A DNA stretch of 64,000 bases from DASYKS01 sp031404815 (GCA_031404815.1 JANNIH010000115.1:1-64000), one strand, 5' to 3'. Positions 8,938 to 18,327 are shown, counted from the stretch's first letter. A program made the numbers and translations. Notes: generated by a model not told the origin, from the letters alone.

Positions 8938-9614
8938 TTCCAAGCGCAGCAACCTACGTCCTCAAAGACTTTCGCGGCTCGAGCCATCGCCGGCTCGCGG
9001 CTTGGGTGCGCGAGCTGCCCGTCGGGACCCGCCTGCTGGAGCTGGGGCCGGGGTCGGGGCAAGTGGCGCGGTTGGCCGTGCGCGCCGATCTCGCCTGGTT
9101 CGGGCTCGAGGGGAGCCTCGAAGGGCTGGGGCCGCTGGCCGAACGTTTCGCCGGGGGGGCGATCGTCGATGTGGAGACACTCGGGAAGATGCCCTCGGGT
9201 TTCGGCGCCGCGCTCGCCGCCGACGTGCTCGAACACCTGGTCGATCCGGATCGGACGCTGCGTCAGCTCGCCGCCGCACTCCCGGCCGGCGCGCCACTGT
9301 TCGTGTCGGTACCGAACGTGGCGAATCTCACCATTCGCCTGGCGCTCCTGTTCGGCCGATTCGAGTACGCGGATCGGGGGATTCTCGACCGGACGCATCG
9401 GGTGTTCCTGACCCGCCGTGCGCTGGAACGCCGGTTGGTGGCGGCGGGATTCCGGATCGAGCGGCGGGCGGCCTCGACGATGCCGCTGCGCCTCGCGCTC
9501 CGCGGCTGGCCGGGCTGGCTCCTGGCCCCGGCCGAGACGCTGCTCGCCGGGCTCACGCGGCTGATGCCGACGCTGCTCGGCTATCAGCTGCTCGCGCTCG
9601 CCCGGCGAGCGTAG
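8934..9614 (+). CDS. Class I SAM-dependent methyltransferase
   Basis: A 226-aa protein whose ATGA start overlaps the upstream glycosyltransferase stop. Motif I is LLELGPGSGQVARLA, followed by an acidic post-I residue (LEGSLEG) and the motif II/III region AADVLEHLVDPDRTLRQL. This is the pattern of the small Methyltransf_11/23 enzymes. The C-terminal third has a hydrophobic stretch (LAPAETLLAGLTRLMPTLLG), which may touch the membrane. Its coupling to a GT2 enzyme suggests methylation of a glycan or lipid-linked intermediate, but the substrate cannot be read from sequence. Confidence 0.82.
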   Translation: MIPSAATYVLKDFRGSSHRRLAAWVRELPVGTRLLELGPGSGQVARLAVRADLAWFGLEGSLEGLGPLAERFAGGAIVDVETLGKMPSGFGAALAADVLEHLVDPDRTLRQLAAALPAGAPLFVSVPNVANLTIRLALLFGRFEYADRGILDRTHRVFLTRRALERRLVAAGFRIERRAASTMPLRLALRGWPGWLLAPAETLLAGLTRLMPTLLGYQLLALARRA

Positions 9615-9619
9615 GCCCT

Positions 9620-11650
9620 CTACTGGTAGTACCCGTTCACGTCCACGATGATCTGCACCGTACCGTTGCCGCTGACGAACGCGTTGGCGGTCAAGACCCC
9701 GGTATCGCTGATCGACAGGATCGCGTTGTTGCCGCGGACCTGATTGGCCGAGAAGTTGACCGTCGTGGCGCCCGGTGCTTCGCAGCCGGGCGAAAAGCGA
9801 AGGAAGCCGATGTTGGTCGGTCCCACCACCGTGACGTTCGTCGACAGGGCGCGCGCCGAGCTGGGAATGCCACAGACACCGAACACCGAGAAGTCGCGCA
9901 ACGGCCCCGACGACAGCGCCGGGCCGCCGAGCGGGCCGTTGGCGTTCCTGGTGTCGAGGATCCGGCAGGGGGCGAGGGTGAAGAACTGACGCGCGACACC
10001 GGAGATCGTGCACGGGCCGTGGATGGCGCAGGCGGCCGTACCCGGGACTATCCCCGTGCGCTGAGGATTCTGATGGAACATCGGCCAGGGCATCGCGCCG
10101 ACGCGGGGAATCGGGTTCCAGACGTTTACCTGGGTACTGGTTTGGTCGGGGAACGGGGTCGCTGAGACCACGATCACCTCGGACTGGTTGCCGGCGCCGT
10201 TCGTTTCGAGGTCGGTGACGATCACGCCGGAGACGCTGTTGGCGGTGTGGAAGCTCGGCTTGACGATCGTATTCGGATGCGGTGTCGTCTCAGTCAGCTG
10301 AACGCCGGCGATCGTGAACACGGCGATCTCGGTGTTGGTCGGCACCAGGATTTCGAGCGCCGTGTCGCCGAGCACGTCGGCGACGATCGGGTCGCCCGCC
10401 GAGAGCGCGGGGTTCGAGCCGAAAAAATCGCGCGGTGCCACGGGGGCGAAGATGTCGGTGCCGTTCGCACGCACCGCATGGAGTCTGAAATCGGTCGATG
10501 GCGAAGTTCGATCGGTCGTGAACACGACATCGAGAATTCCGTCGCCCGTGAGGTCGGCGAGCGCGGGGTTGGTGATCACCTGACCCGACACCGCGAGTCC
10601 GGGGTTTTGCGCCGTCCCCCAGACCGGCGTGCCGTCGCAGTGCCAGCCGTAGATCTTCTGCTGCCGACCGGGCCAGAACGAACCGGTGCCGTGGATGATC
10701 TCCGGCCGGCCGTCGCCGTCGATGTCGCCGACCGCGGGCGAGCTGATGACCACCTGGTCCACGCACTTGGGGAAGCCCGCAATCTCGCTGATCGCCGAGC
10801 CGAGCATGGTCATGCTCGACTGGCCGGTTCCCGTCGCGTCGAAGCGGAAGACGCGCAGGCAGCCGCCGTCCGGAGTGAAGAACGGCGAGCCCTCCTGGTG
10901 CGCATCCACCCCTAAGATCACGTCCTTCTTGCCGTCGCCGTCGATGTCGTGGAGCGCCGGGGTCGAGAACACCGTGTCGCGCATGAACTTCGGCCAGCCG
11001 GGCAGGTTGTTGCCGGTCGGCCCATCGACCAGATAGAGGTTGTAGTCGAACCCGGCGAAGACCACGTCGTTGTCACCGTCGCCATCGACATCTCCGATCG
11101 CCGAGCCGACCACCGGATCGGGTTGACCATCCACCCCCTCCACGCGGTCCTCGGTGATTTTCTGCCAGAGCAATGTGCCGTTCGCGCGATAGACCCGAAA
11201 GCCGCCGGGCGCGCTGTTGGGCGGCGCGCCCTGGACCGTCGAACCGTAGCCGATCGCGATCTCGGCGACTCCGTCGCCGGTGACATCGCCGACCGCCGGG
11301 CTCGCCGCGATGTGGCTCGGCAGTTGGACCGGCCAGCCGGGGGCAACGCCCCAGACGCCATTGGCGGGGTTGCGGTAGATGACATAGAGCCTGCCGTTGC
11401 GCAGACCGAAGACGATCGACTTGAAACCGGGGGAGAGCCCCAAATCGGCAGCGACCGGCTGGCTGAACACGGAGTTACCGTGGTTTGCGGGGTTTGCGGG
11501 GGGTGGATGGGAAATCGAGATCGGGAAGCCGCTTTTGGCGGCCGGCAGCAACGGTTGCTGGGCAACGAGCGCCGCGGGCAGGGCGAAAGCGAGGAGGGTG
11601 ATGCGGGTCGAAGTGCGTAAGGCAGCGGCACAGCGGGTGAGATCAATCAT
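9620..11650 (-). CDS. Secreted FG-GAP repeat protein with C-terminal CRxxDTR beta domain
   Basis: This 676-aa protein has a signal peptide (about residues 14-31, ending ALVAQ). Its long body carries FG-GAP/VCBS repeats (GDVTGDGVAEIAIG, GDVDGDGDNDVVFAG, HDIDGDGKKDVILG, GDIDGDGRPEIIHG, ADLTGDGILDVVFT), which form a calcium-binding beta-propeller. The last ~125 residues are a separate beta domain starting FFTLAPCRILDTRNANGPLG and ending IIVDVNGYYQ. I know this domain from tails of secreted actinobacterial and acidobacterial proteins, but its role is not established. It probably displays or binds at the cell surface. No sortase or PEP-type tail follows. Confidence 0.82.
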   Translation of the reverse strand: MIDLTRCAAALRTSTRITLLAFALPAALVAQQPLLPAAKSGFPISISHPPPANPANHGNSVFSQPVAADLGLSPGFKSIVFGLRNGRLYVIYRNPANGVWGVAPGWPVQLPSHIAASPAVGDVTGDGVAEIAIGYGSTVQGAPPNSAPGGFRVYRANGTLLWQKITEDRVEGVDGQPDPVVGSAIGDVDGDGDNDVVFAGFDYNLYLVDGPTGNNLPGWPKFMRDTVFSTPALHDIDGDGKKDVILGVDAHQEGSPFFTPDGGCLRVFRFDATGTGQSSMTMLGSAISEIAGFPKCVDQVVISSPAVGDIDGDGRPEIIHGTGSFWPGRQQKIYGWHCDGTPVWGTAQNPGLAVSGQVITNPALADLTGDGILDVVFTTDRTSPSTDFRLHAVRANGTDIFAPVAPRDFFGSNPALSAGDPIVADVLGDTALEILVPTNTEIAVFTIAGVQLTETTPHPNTIVKPSFHTANSVSGVIVTDLETNGAGNQSEVIVVSATPFPDQTSTQVNVWNPIPRVGAMPWPMFHQNPQRTGIVPGTAACAIHGPCTISGVARQFFTLAPCRILDTRNANGPLGGPALSSGPLRDFSVFGVCGIPSSARALSTNVTVVGPTNIGFLRFSPGCEAPGATTVNFSANQVRGNNAILSISDTGVLTANAFVSGNGTVQIIVDVNGYYQ

Positions 11651-11829
11651 CGGATAAGATCCTGATTTCTGGCCGGGGTGGTCGGCCTGAAATGTGGCCT
11701 GAAAGGCCTGAGCTGGGACTTTAAGGTCCTGTGAATGCGCTCTCGGCCATCCGGCCGGGTAGCCGCGATCTTAACAGGCCGAGGCGCGCTTCGCGCGGAA
11801 ACCTGGGGCGTCTGGTAAACTTCACCGCT

Positions 11830-12231
11830 ATGACGAATCGAAGGGTACGGGTCCTGATCGCGAAGCCGGGTTTGGACGGCCATGATCGAGGGGCGAAGGT
11901 GGTTGCGCGAGCGCTGCGCGACGCCGGGTACGAGGTCATCTATACCGGTCTGCGCCAGACCCCGCAGCAGATCGCCGCCGCCGCGGTCCAAGAGGATGTG
12001 GACGCCGTCGGCCTGTCGATCCTCTCCGGCGCGCACAACAGCCTGCTGCCCGAGGTGACGCGCCTGCTGCGCGACCAGGGGGCGGCCGACGTGTTGGTCT
12101 TTGCCGGCGGGATCATTCCGGCGGCCGATATTGCGAGTCTGAAATTGGCGGGTGTCGACGCGATCTTTTTGCCGGGCACGGCGACCCGCGACATCGTTGA
12201 CTATCTGAAGCAGCGCTTAGAGGCGGCCTGA
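11830..12231 (+). CDS. Stand-alone cobalamin-binding domain (methylmalonyl-CoA mutase C-terminal type)
   Basis: A 133-aa protein consisting only of the B12-binding Rossmann-like domain. The DxHxxG motif is present (D16, H18, G21 in LDGHDRGAKVV) with the expected SILSGAHNSLLPEV and FAGGIIPAADI stretches, so the base-off/His-on cobalamin site should be intact. The closest families are the small subunit or C-terminal domain of methylmalonyl-CoA and related acyl-CoA mutases, which need a separate TIM-barrel subunit. No such subunit lies nearby. The ATG at 11830 is chosen because earlier in-frame codons lack family similarity. Confidence 0.85.
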   Translation: MTNRRVRVLIAKPGLDGHDRGAKVVARALRDAGYEVIYTGLRQTPQQIAAAAVQEDVDAVGLSILSGAHNSLLPEVTRLLRDQGAADVLVFAGGIIPAADIASLKLAGVDAIFLPGTATRDIVDYLKQRLEAA

Positions 12232-12331
12232 GGACGGCCCGAAGCCGAAACCGAGGTAAGAACGCCCGAGCTTGGCATCGAGCGGCAGAAGGTCGAGGGC
12301 CGCTTTTTTGGAGATTTCCGGAGATGAAACC

Positions 12332-13318
12332 ATGAGCCGACGCATCCTGCTCGCCGACGACAGTGTGACGATCCAGAAGGTCATTGAGCTCACCTTCATG
12401 GACGGTGACTACGAAGTTCGGGCCGTCGGCAGTGGCGACGACGCGATCGCGCTGCTCGCGTCGGTCGATCCGGACGTGGTGATCACCGACGTCCACATGC
12501 CGGGAGCGTCCAACGGCTACGAGGTCGCCCGGCGCGCCAAAGCGCTCCGCCGGGATCGGCCGGTCCTCCTGCTGGTGGGCACCTTCGAGCCGTTCGACGA
12601 GGCCGAGGCGCGCGCCTGCGGAGCGGACCGACACCTCAAGAAGCCGTTCGACTCCCAAGAGCTGTTGCAGGTCGTTGACGATCTGATCGCTTCGGGCGGA
12701 GGCCCGGCGCTCCTGGCCGCCGCGCCGCCGACGCTTGCGAACGACCCGTTCCCCGGGTTGGCGGCCTTCGGTGCGCTGGTCCCCGTGGCTCCCGCCGCAA
12801 CGCCTGCGGCTGCCGATCCGTTCGCCGGCTTCTCCCTTTCGCCTTCCGCACCGGCCGATCCGTTCCCCGGCCTCGCGGATTCCTTCGCCGCGCCCGCGCC
12901 GCCGCCGCCGATCGAGGAGGCTTTTTCGTTCGCCGATGATCCGCCGCCGGGGGTCGAGCCCGCCTACCTGCCGCCGGCCGAGCCGGTCTGGTCGACCTTC
13001 GAGATCGAGTCGGAAAGTGTCGTGCTGCCACCGCTCGACGAGGCGGATCTCGGTCTGCGCATCGAGCCGGAACCGACCTTCGACCTCGACGCCGAGGAGG
13101 CAATGCCCCTCTTTCCGCAGGTGGCGGAACCGGAACCGGTCGCGCCGCCCGCCGATTATTCCTTGAGCGACACCGATATCGATCGGATCGCCCGACGGGT
13201 GATCGAGTTGATCGGGGATCGCCCGGTTCGGGAGGTCGCTTGGGAAGTCATCCCGGATCTCGCCGAAGTCGTGATCCGCGACCGGATCCGCGAGCTCGAG
13301 GCCGCGGTCGACGCATGA
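12332..13318 (+). CDS. Response regulator with disordered linker and helical tail
   Basis: The start ATG 12332 opens on a complete receiver domain (residues about 3-122): LLADDSVTIQKVIEL, phosphoacceptor D53 in DVVITDVHMPG, T84, and the switch Lys in HLKKPFD. Then ~160 residues rich in Pro, Ala and acidic residues. A ~45-residue helical end follows (IDRIARRVIELIGDRPVREV, AWEVIPDLAEVVIRDRIREL). The same tail recurs on myxobacterial and acidobacterial receiver or zinc-ribbon proteins and may be a dimerisation or docking element. There is no DNA-binding domain. The stop overlaps valS by 4 nt. No histidine kinase is adjacent. Confidence 0.85.
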   Translation: MSRRILLADDSVTIQKVIELTFMDGDYEVRAVGSGDDAIALLASVDPDVVITDVHMPGASNGYEVARRAKALRRDRPVLLLVGTFEPFDEAEARACGADRHLKKPFDSQELLQVVDDLIASGGGPALLAAAPPTLANDPFPGLAAFGALVPVAPAATPAAADPFAGFSLSPSAPADPFPGLADSFAAPAPPPPIEEAFSFADDPPPGVEPAYLPPAEPVWSTFEIESESVVLPPLDEADLGLRIEPEPTFDLDAEEAMPLFPQVAEPEPVAPPADYSLSDTDIDRIARRVIELIGDRPVREVAWEVIPDLAEVVIRDRIRELEAAVDA

Positions 13319-16044
13319 GCCCGACCGAGCCGACGAATCCAGGAGACGATCCCGCCCTCTTGACGCTCCAGTCCGAAATGGACAAGCGGTTCGATCCTTC
13401 GACCTACGAACAGGTCTGGCAGCGGCGTTGGGCGGCTGCGGGCGTGTTCGCCGTCGAGGCTGCGGCCGACCGCCCGAGCTTCTGCATCATGATCCCGCCG
13501 CCGAACGTGACGGGGAAGCTCCACATTGGGCATGCCCTTCAGTCGACGCTTCAGGATCTCCTGGTCCGCTGGCACCGGATGCGCGGGGAGAACGCGCTCT
13601 GGCTCCCCGGCACCGATCACGCCGGCATCGCGACCCAGTTGATGGTCGAGCGCCAGCTGGAGAAGGAGGGAACGTCGAGGAAGGCGATCGGCCGCGCCGC
13701 GTTCCTCGAACGGACCTGGGAGTGGAAGCGGGAGTATCACGGCAACATCCGGACTCAGCTCGATCTGCTCGGCGCCTCGTGCGACTGGACCCGCGAGCGC
13801 TTCACCCTGGACGAGGGGCTGTCGCAGGCGGTGCGCGAAGCGTTCGTCCGGCTCTACCGCGAAGGGCTGATCACCCGCGGCGAGTACATGGTGAACTGGT
13901 CGCCGGTGCTCGAAACCGCCGTGTCGGACCTCGAAGTCGAGACCAAGACGGTGCAGGGGAAGCTCTACCACGTCTCCTACCTGATCGAAGGGGAGCCGGC
14001 CGAGGGGGGCGAGCGGATCACCGTCGCCACCACCCGGCCGGAGACGATGCTCGGCGACATGGCCGTTGCGTTCCATCCGGAAGACGAGCGCTACGCCCAC
14101 CTGTTGGGGAAGGCGGCGATCTTGCCGCTGATCGGCCGGCGCCTGCCGTTCGTGCCCGACGAGATGGTCGATCGCGAGTTCGGCACCGGCCTGGTCAAAA
14201 TCACGCCGTTCCATGACCCGAACGATTTCGAGGTCGCCAAACGTCACGGCTTGGCCGGCATCTCGGTGATCGACAAGACCGGCAGGATGACCGCTGAAGC
14301 GGGCGCCGATTTCGCCGGGCTCACGCGCGAAGACGCGCGCACGAAAGTGGTCGAACGGCTGCGTGCCCTCGGGCATCTGGTGAAGGTCGAGGAGCATACC
14401 CACAACGTCGGCCACAGCCAGCGCGGCGGCGAGGCGATCGAACCGTTGGTCTCCACCCAATGGTTCTGCGACGTCTCCGGCATGGCGGGCCAGGCGCTCG
14501 CGGCGGTCCAGGACGGCCGGCTCCGCCTGGTGCCCGACACGTGGGACAAGACCTGGGAGCATTGGCTCGGCAGCATTCGGCCCTGGTGCATCTCGCGCCA
14601 ACTCTGGTGGGGGCATCAGATCCCCGCCTGGTACACCGCCGACGGCAGAACGATCGTGGCGCTCGACGAGGAGGAGGCCGTACGCCTCGCCGGGGTGGCG
14701 GGCGCAGAGGAGCTCACCCGCGACCCGGATGTCCTCGATACTTGGTTTTCTTCCGCGCTCTGGCCGTTTTCGACCCTCGGCTGGCCTGAGCAGACGGCTG
14801 ATCTGAGAACGTTTTATCCCACGTCCGTCTTGATCACCGCCCACGACATCTTGTTCTTCTGGGTCGCCCGGATGGTGATGGCCGGCCTACATTTCACCGG
14901 CGAGGTACCGTTTTCCGCCGTCCACCTGACCGGCCTGGTGCGCGACGCCGATGGCGTCAAGATGTCCAAAACCAAAGGGAACGTGCTCGACCCCGCCGAT
15001 CTGATCACCGAGTACGGCGCGGACGCGGTGCGCTTCACCCTGGCCTCGCTCGACAGCCCCGGGCGCGACATTCCGCTCAACCCCGAGCAGATCGCCGGCT
15101 ACCGCGCGTTCGGCAACAAGATCTGGAACGCCACCCGCTTCGCGCTCGCCCGCATCCCTGAAGGGGCGCAGGTCCGCGTGAGCCTCGATGACTTCCGAGG
15201 CGCTGATCTCGCCGCGCCGGAGCGCTGGATCCTCTCGCGCCTCTCGGCCACCGCCGCCGAGGTGAACGCGAAGTTCGAGAGTTTCCGTTTCGACGAGGCG
15301 TGCAACCGGCTCTACCACTTCTTCTGGGGCGAGCTGTGCGACGGGTACATCGAGCTGGCCAAGCCGGCGCTGCTCGGCACGGATGCCGATCGCAAGCTCC
15401 GGCCGCGGATCGGCGACGTGCTCTTGACCGTTCTCGACCGCGCGCTCCGGATGCTCCACCCGGTGATGCCGTTCCTGACCGAGGAGGTCTGGCAGCGCCT
15501 GCCCGGGCGCGAAGCGATCCACGCCGACACGATCTGCCTGGCGCCCTATCCGCAAGCCGATCTCGCTTGGATCGACGAGGGGGTGGAGGGGCAGATGGCC
15601 GCGCTGTTCGAGACGGTCACCCGCGTCCGTGCCCTGCTCGCCGAGACCGGCCGCGAGCGGAAGGTCGGCCTGTGGACGGCATCCCCTGTGCTCGAAGCGT
15701 TCCTCGGCCAGCAGCAGGCGCTGTTCGCGACCCTCTGCCGCCTTGAAGTGCTGGAGATCAGCTCGCGCGCTTGGCCGACCGGCGACGGCGGCCCGGAAGA
15801 TCTGGTGCTGGGGATCGGGATCAAGATCTTGGGTGCCAAGCGGGGCGGGGACGAGGCGGCCGAGCGGCAGAAGCTCCTCAAGGAGATCGAGAAGCTCGAT
15901 GCCGAGATCGAGCGCACGCTGGCCCAGCTCGCCGACGAGAGCTTCCTCGCCAAGGCGCCCGGCCCAGTGGTCGAGAAGCGCCGCGCCGCACTCGCCCAGA
16001 TGGAAGACCGGCGTTCGAGCCTCCGTTCGAGCCTGGTGGGCTAA
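13315..16044 (+). CDS. valS: Valine-tRNA ligase
   Basis: A 909-aa class I aminoacyl-tRNA synthetase charging tRNA-Val. The signature HIGH is at about 70-73 in NVTGKLHIGHAL and the KMSKS equivalent KMSKT at about 549. The CP1 editing region holds TTRPETMLGDMAV, and the long ValRS C-terminal coiled coil (EIEKLDAEIERTLAQLADES) is complete. The ATG overlaps the response-regulator stop by 4 nt. It leads a co-directional string with birA and coaX. Length and motif order fit the family; no defect seen. Confidence 0.97.
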   Translation: MSPTEPTNPGDDPALLTLQSEMDKRFDPSTYEQVWQRRWAAAGVFAVEAAADRPSFCIMIPPPNVTGKLHIGHALQSTLQDLLVRWHRMRGENALWLPGTDHAGIATQLMVERQLEKEGTSRKAIGRAAFLERTWEWKREYHGNIRTQLDLLGASCDWTRERFTLDEGLSQAVREAFVRLYREGLITRGEYMVNWSPVLETAVSDLEVETKTVQGKLYHVSYLIEGEPAEGGERITVATTRPETMLGDMAVAFHPEDERYAHLLGKAAILPLIGRRLPFVPDEMVDREFGTGLVKITPFHDPNDFEVAKRHGLAGISVIDKTGRMTAEAGADFAGLTREDARTKVVERLRALGHLVKVEEHTHNVGHSQRGGEAIEPLVSTQWFCDVSGMAGQALAAVQDGRLRLVPDTWDKTWEHWLGSIRPWCISRQLWWGHQIPAWYTADGRTIVALDEEEAVRLAGVAGAEELTRDPDVLDTWFSSALWPFSTLGWPEQTADLRTFYPTSVLITAHDILFFWVARMVMAGLHFTGEVPFSAVHLTGLVRDADGVKMSKTKGNVLDPADLITEYGADAVRFTLASLDSPGRDIPLNPEQIAGYRAFGNKIWNATRFALARIPEGAQVRVSLDDFRGADLAAPERWILSRLSATAAEVNAKFESFRFDEACNRLYHFFWGELCDGYIELAKPALLGTDADRKLRPRIGDVLLTVLDRALRMLHPVMPFLTEEVWQRLPGREAIHADTICLAPYPQADLAWIDEGVEGQMAALFETVTRVRALLAETGRERKVGLWTASPVLEAFLGQQQALFATLCRLEVLEISSRAWPTGDGGPEDLVLGIGIKILGAKRGGDEAAERQKLLKEIEKLDAEIERTLAQLADESFLAKAPGPVVEKRRAALAQMEDRRSSLRSSLVG

Positions 16045-16077
16045 AGGACTGGAACGCTCTTCCGAGGGGAATCACCG

Positions 16078-16905
16078 GTGGATTTTTCGACCTACGCCGC
16101 CGAGCTGTCGCGCTGGCATCCGCACGGCGACGAGAACGTCATCGTGCTCAGCCAGACCGATTCGACGAATCGCCTGGCGCGCAGGATCGCCGCCGAATAC
16201 GAGGACGAGCGCCAGAACCTGCCGCGCGCCCTCCTGTTCGCCTGGACCCAGTCGGCCGGACGCGGCCGGGAAACCCGTCAATGGGCGAGCCCGGCGGGCA
16301 AAGGGGTCTATGCGACACTCCTCACCTGGATCGCCGAGCCGGCGCTGCTCGCCACCCTGCCGCTGCTCGCCGGGGTGGCCCTCTGCCGCGGTCTCGCGCC
16401 GCTGCTGCCCGAAGGGGGGGCGGTGCGCCCGCCGCGTCTCAAGTGGCCGAATGATCTACAGGTCGGCGGGCGGAAGATCGGCGGCATCCTGATCGAAGCG
16501 GTGTCGCGCTCGGACGACGGGGCGGTCGTGATGCTCGGCTTCGGCGTCAACCATTCGCACCGCCCGGAGGACCTGCCGATTCAAGCGGCGACCTCGCTCG
16601 CGATCGAAGGGGGAAGCGCCTCGTTGCCAGAGCTGGCCGTGAGTCTCGCCTCGGCGCTTCTGAAGGAGCTTGAGCATCTGGGAGAGGCGGCCTACGCGGT
16701 CGCCGCCTATCGCGAGCTGTCGGCGCACACGGTGGGCGATCGCCTGGTCTGCCGGATCGGTGGGCGAATGGTCGGCGGTACGTTTCTCGGCTTTGACGAC
16801 GGAGGGAGCTTGCGCCTGGCGACGGTGTCACAGCCCGGCGGCGTGCCGCAGGGAGCGCTGCCGCTCGAAGAAATCACGATCTCGGCCGGTGAGGTGATCG
16901 CATGA
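16078..16905 (+). CDS. birA: Biotin-[acetyl-CoA-carboxylase] ligase
   Basis: Starts at GTG 16078. The 275-aa protein has the biotin ligase catalytic core: SQTDSTNRLA, the GRGR biotinyl-AMP loop (61-64), KWPNDLQVGGRKIGGILIE from about 122, and a C-terminal SH3-like domain (about 225-270) with GRMVGGTFLGFDDGGSL. It lacks the N-terminal winged helix of bifunctional BirA, so it should attach biotin to carboxylase carrier protein without acting as a repressor. It overlaps coaX by 4 nt, a frequent arrangement in bacteria. Confidence 0.93.
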   Translation: MDFSTYAAELSRWHPHGDENVIVLSQTDSTNRLARRIAAEYEDERQNLPRALLFAWTQSAGRGRETRQWASPAGKGVYATLLTWIAEPALLATLPLLAGVALCRGLAPLLPEGGAVRPPRLKWPNDLQVGGRKIGGILIEAVSRSDDGAVVMLGFGVNHSHRPEDLPIQAATSLAIEGGSASLPELAVSLASALLKELEHLGEAAYAVAAYRELSAHTVGDRLVCRIGGRMVGGTFLGFDDGGSLRLATVSQPGGVPQGALPLEEITISAGEVIA

Positions 16906-17711
16906 CCCGCAGCGGCAAAGCCACGGACCGCGTCACCGATGGCCTCCTGGTCCTGGTCGACGTCGGCAACACCAACACCGTCTTCGGCATCTACCGAGGG
17001 GACGAGCTGATCGAGAGTTTCCGCCTCTCGACCGACAGCGAACGGACCGCCGACGAATACGGCGCGCTCCTCCTGCCGCTGTTCGACCGGGCGGGGATCG
17101 ACCCCACGGCCTCCGAAGCGGTGGTGATCTCATCGGTCGTGCCGCCGCTCCATTTCACCCTCGACCAGCTCGCCGAGCGCTATTTCGGCAAGCGGCCGCT
17201 GTTCATCGAACCGGGGGTCAAAACCGGCATGCCGATCCGCTACGACAACCCGGCCGAAGTGGGAGCCGACCGGATCGTCAACTCGGTCGCCGCCCGCGAG
17301 CTGTATGGCGCCCCGGTCGTGGTGGTCGATTTCGGTACCGCGACGACGTTCGACGTGGTGAACGCCAAAGGCGAATACGTCGGCGGCATCATCTGCCCCG
17401 GCATCACCATCTCCGCCGAAGCGCTGTTCGCCCACGCCTCCCGCCTCTACCGGGTGGACGTAAAGAAGCCCGAACAGCTGGTCGGCCGCAACACCGTGAA
17501 CGCCATGCAAGCCGGCATCTACTACGGCTACGTCGGCTTGGTCGACGGCATCCTCGAGCGCCTGATCGCCGAGTTCCCCGGCCTAAAAAACGTCGTCGCG
17601 ACCGGCGGCCAAGCCGAAATGATCGCCTCCGGCTCGCGCTACATCCAGAAGGTGGATCCGATGCTCACCCTGGTGGGCTTGAAGCTGATCTACGAGAAGA
17701 ACCGGGGGTAG
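16902..17711 (+). CDS. coaX: Type III pantothenate kinase
   Basis: A 269-aa ASKHA-fold enzyme phosphorylating pantothenate, the first step of CoA synthesis. The N-terminal phosphate loop is LVDVGNTNTVFGIY (acidic residue D20). The middle holds PAEVGADRIVNSVAA and VVDFGTATTFDVVN, then GGIICPGITISAEALF and VATGGQAEMIA near the end. All are CoaX hallmarks. It is translationally coupled to birA by an ATGA overlap. The distance to the next plus-strand gene (186 bp) marks the end of the valS-birA-coaX unit. Confidence 0.96.
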   Translation: MTRSGKATDRVTDGLLVLVDVGNTNTVFGIYRGDELIESFRLSTDSERTADEYGALLLPLFDRAGIDPTASEAVVISSVVPPLHFTLDQLAERYFGKRPLFIEPGVKTGMPIRYDNPAEVGADRIVNSVAARELYGAPVVVVDFGTATTFDVVNAKGEYVGGIICPGITISAEALFAHASRLYRVDVKKPEQLVGRNTVNAMQAGIYYGYVGLVDGILERLIAEFPGLKNVVATGGQAEMIASGSRYIQKVDPMLTLVGLKLIYEKNRG

Positions 17712-17897
17712 GGGGGCAGCGGATGGATCGCGAGGTTAATTGAATGGTGGACGCTGTTCCCTTCGGAGACGGAGGGCGGCCTGGAGGCCGGCATGGAGCG
17801 CGCTGGCAATCGGCGGCGCTTTTGCCGAATACCCCCCTACCGCCGGCCACGACATGAGCTTTTGCCTGAGGGGCTGTCGCTGTAGACTACCAACGTC

Positions 17898-18140
17898 ATG
17901 GCACACGCCCAATCGGTTCTAGAAGAAGCCCTGAAGCTGCCGGCCAAAGAGCGCGCCGACGTTGCGGCCGAACTGTTGTCGAGTCTCGACGAGGCCGAAG
18001 CCGACGATCCCGCCGAGGTCGAACGCCTCTGGGCCGAGGAGGTCGAACGCCGCGCCCGGCGAGTGCTCGCGGGCGAGTCCGAGGGAACTTCCTGGTCCGA
18101 AGTACGGCGAGACCTTTTGGCGCGCTTGACCTCCCGGTGA
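17898..18140 (+). CDS. RelB-like antitoxin (putative addiction module component)
   Basis: An 80-aa acidic helical protein with the features of the short addiction-module antitoxins: VLEEALKLPAKERADVAAEL near the start, LLSSLDE, then AEVERLWAEEVERRARRVLA. These proteins neutralise RelE/ParE-type toxins and repress their own operon. The GTGA at its stop is the expected start of the toxin gene, but that gene is internally deleted, so the antitoxin is now without a functional partner. A possible -10 (TAGACT) lies about 13 bp before the ATG. Confidence 0.82.
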   Translation: MAHAQSVLEEALKLPAKERADVAAELLSSLDEAEADDPAEVERLWAEEVERRARRVLAGESEGTSWSEVRRDLLARLTSR

Positions 18141-18327
18141 TCAAACCGCTCCTCGCTCTGGCGCTCCTTTTCCCCACACACCGCCGGATCTTGAGATCCG
18201 TCGCGTTCCGGTCAAGCGAGTTCCCTACTACGTGGTCTATTTTGAGACTGCCGAGGCAATCCGGATCTTGGCGATCGCACATCAGCGCCGAAGGCCGGGC
18301 TACTGGCTCGCGCGCGCCGAGCGCTGA
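18137..18327 (+). pseudogene. RelE/ParE-type toxin, internally deleted
   Basis: The toxin start survives as GTG 18137 overlapping the antitoxin stop (V-I-K-P-L-L). The C-terminal 46 residues survive in another frame from about 18187 to the TGA at 18325-18327. They read DLEIRRVPVKRVPYYVVYFE followed by IRILAIAHQRRRPGYWLARA, a typical RelE-family end. The ~45 central residues that should lie between are absent and the two ends are out of frame. This is therefore a deletion remnant and should not make an active mRNA interferase. Confidence 0.8.
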
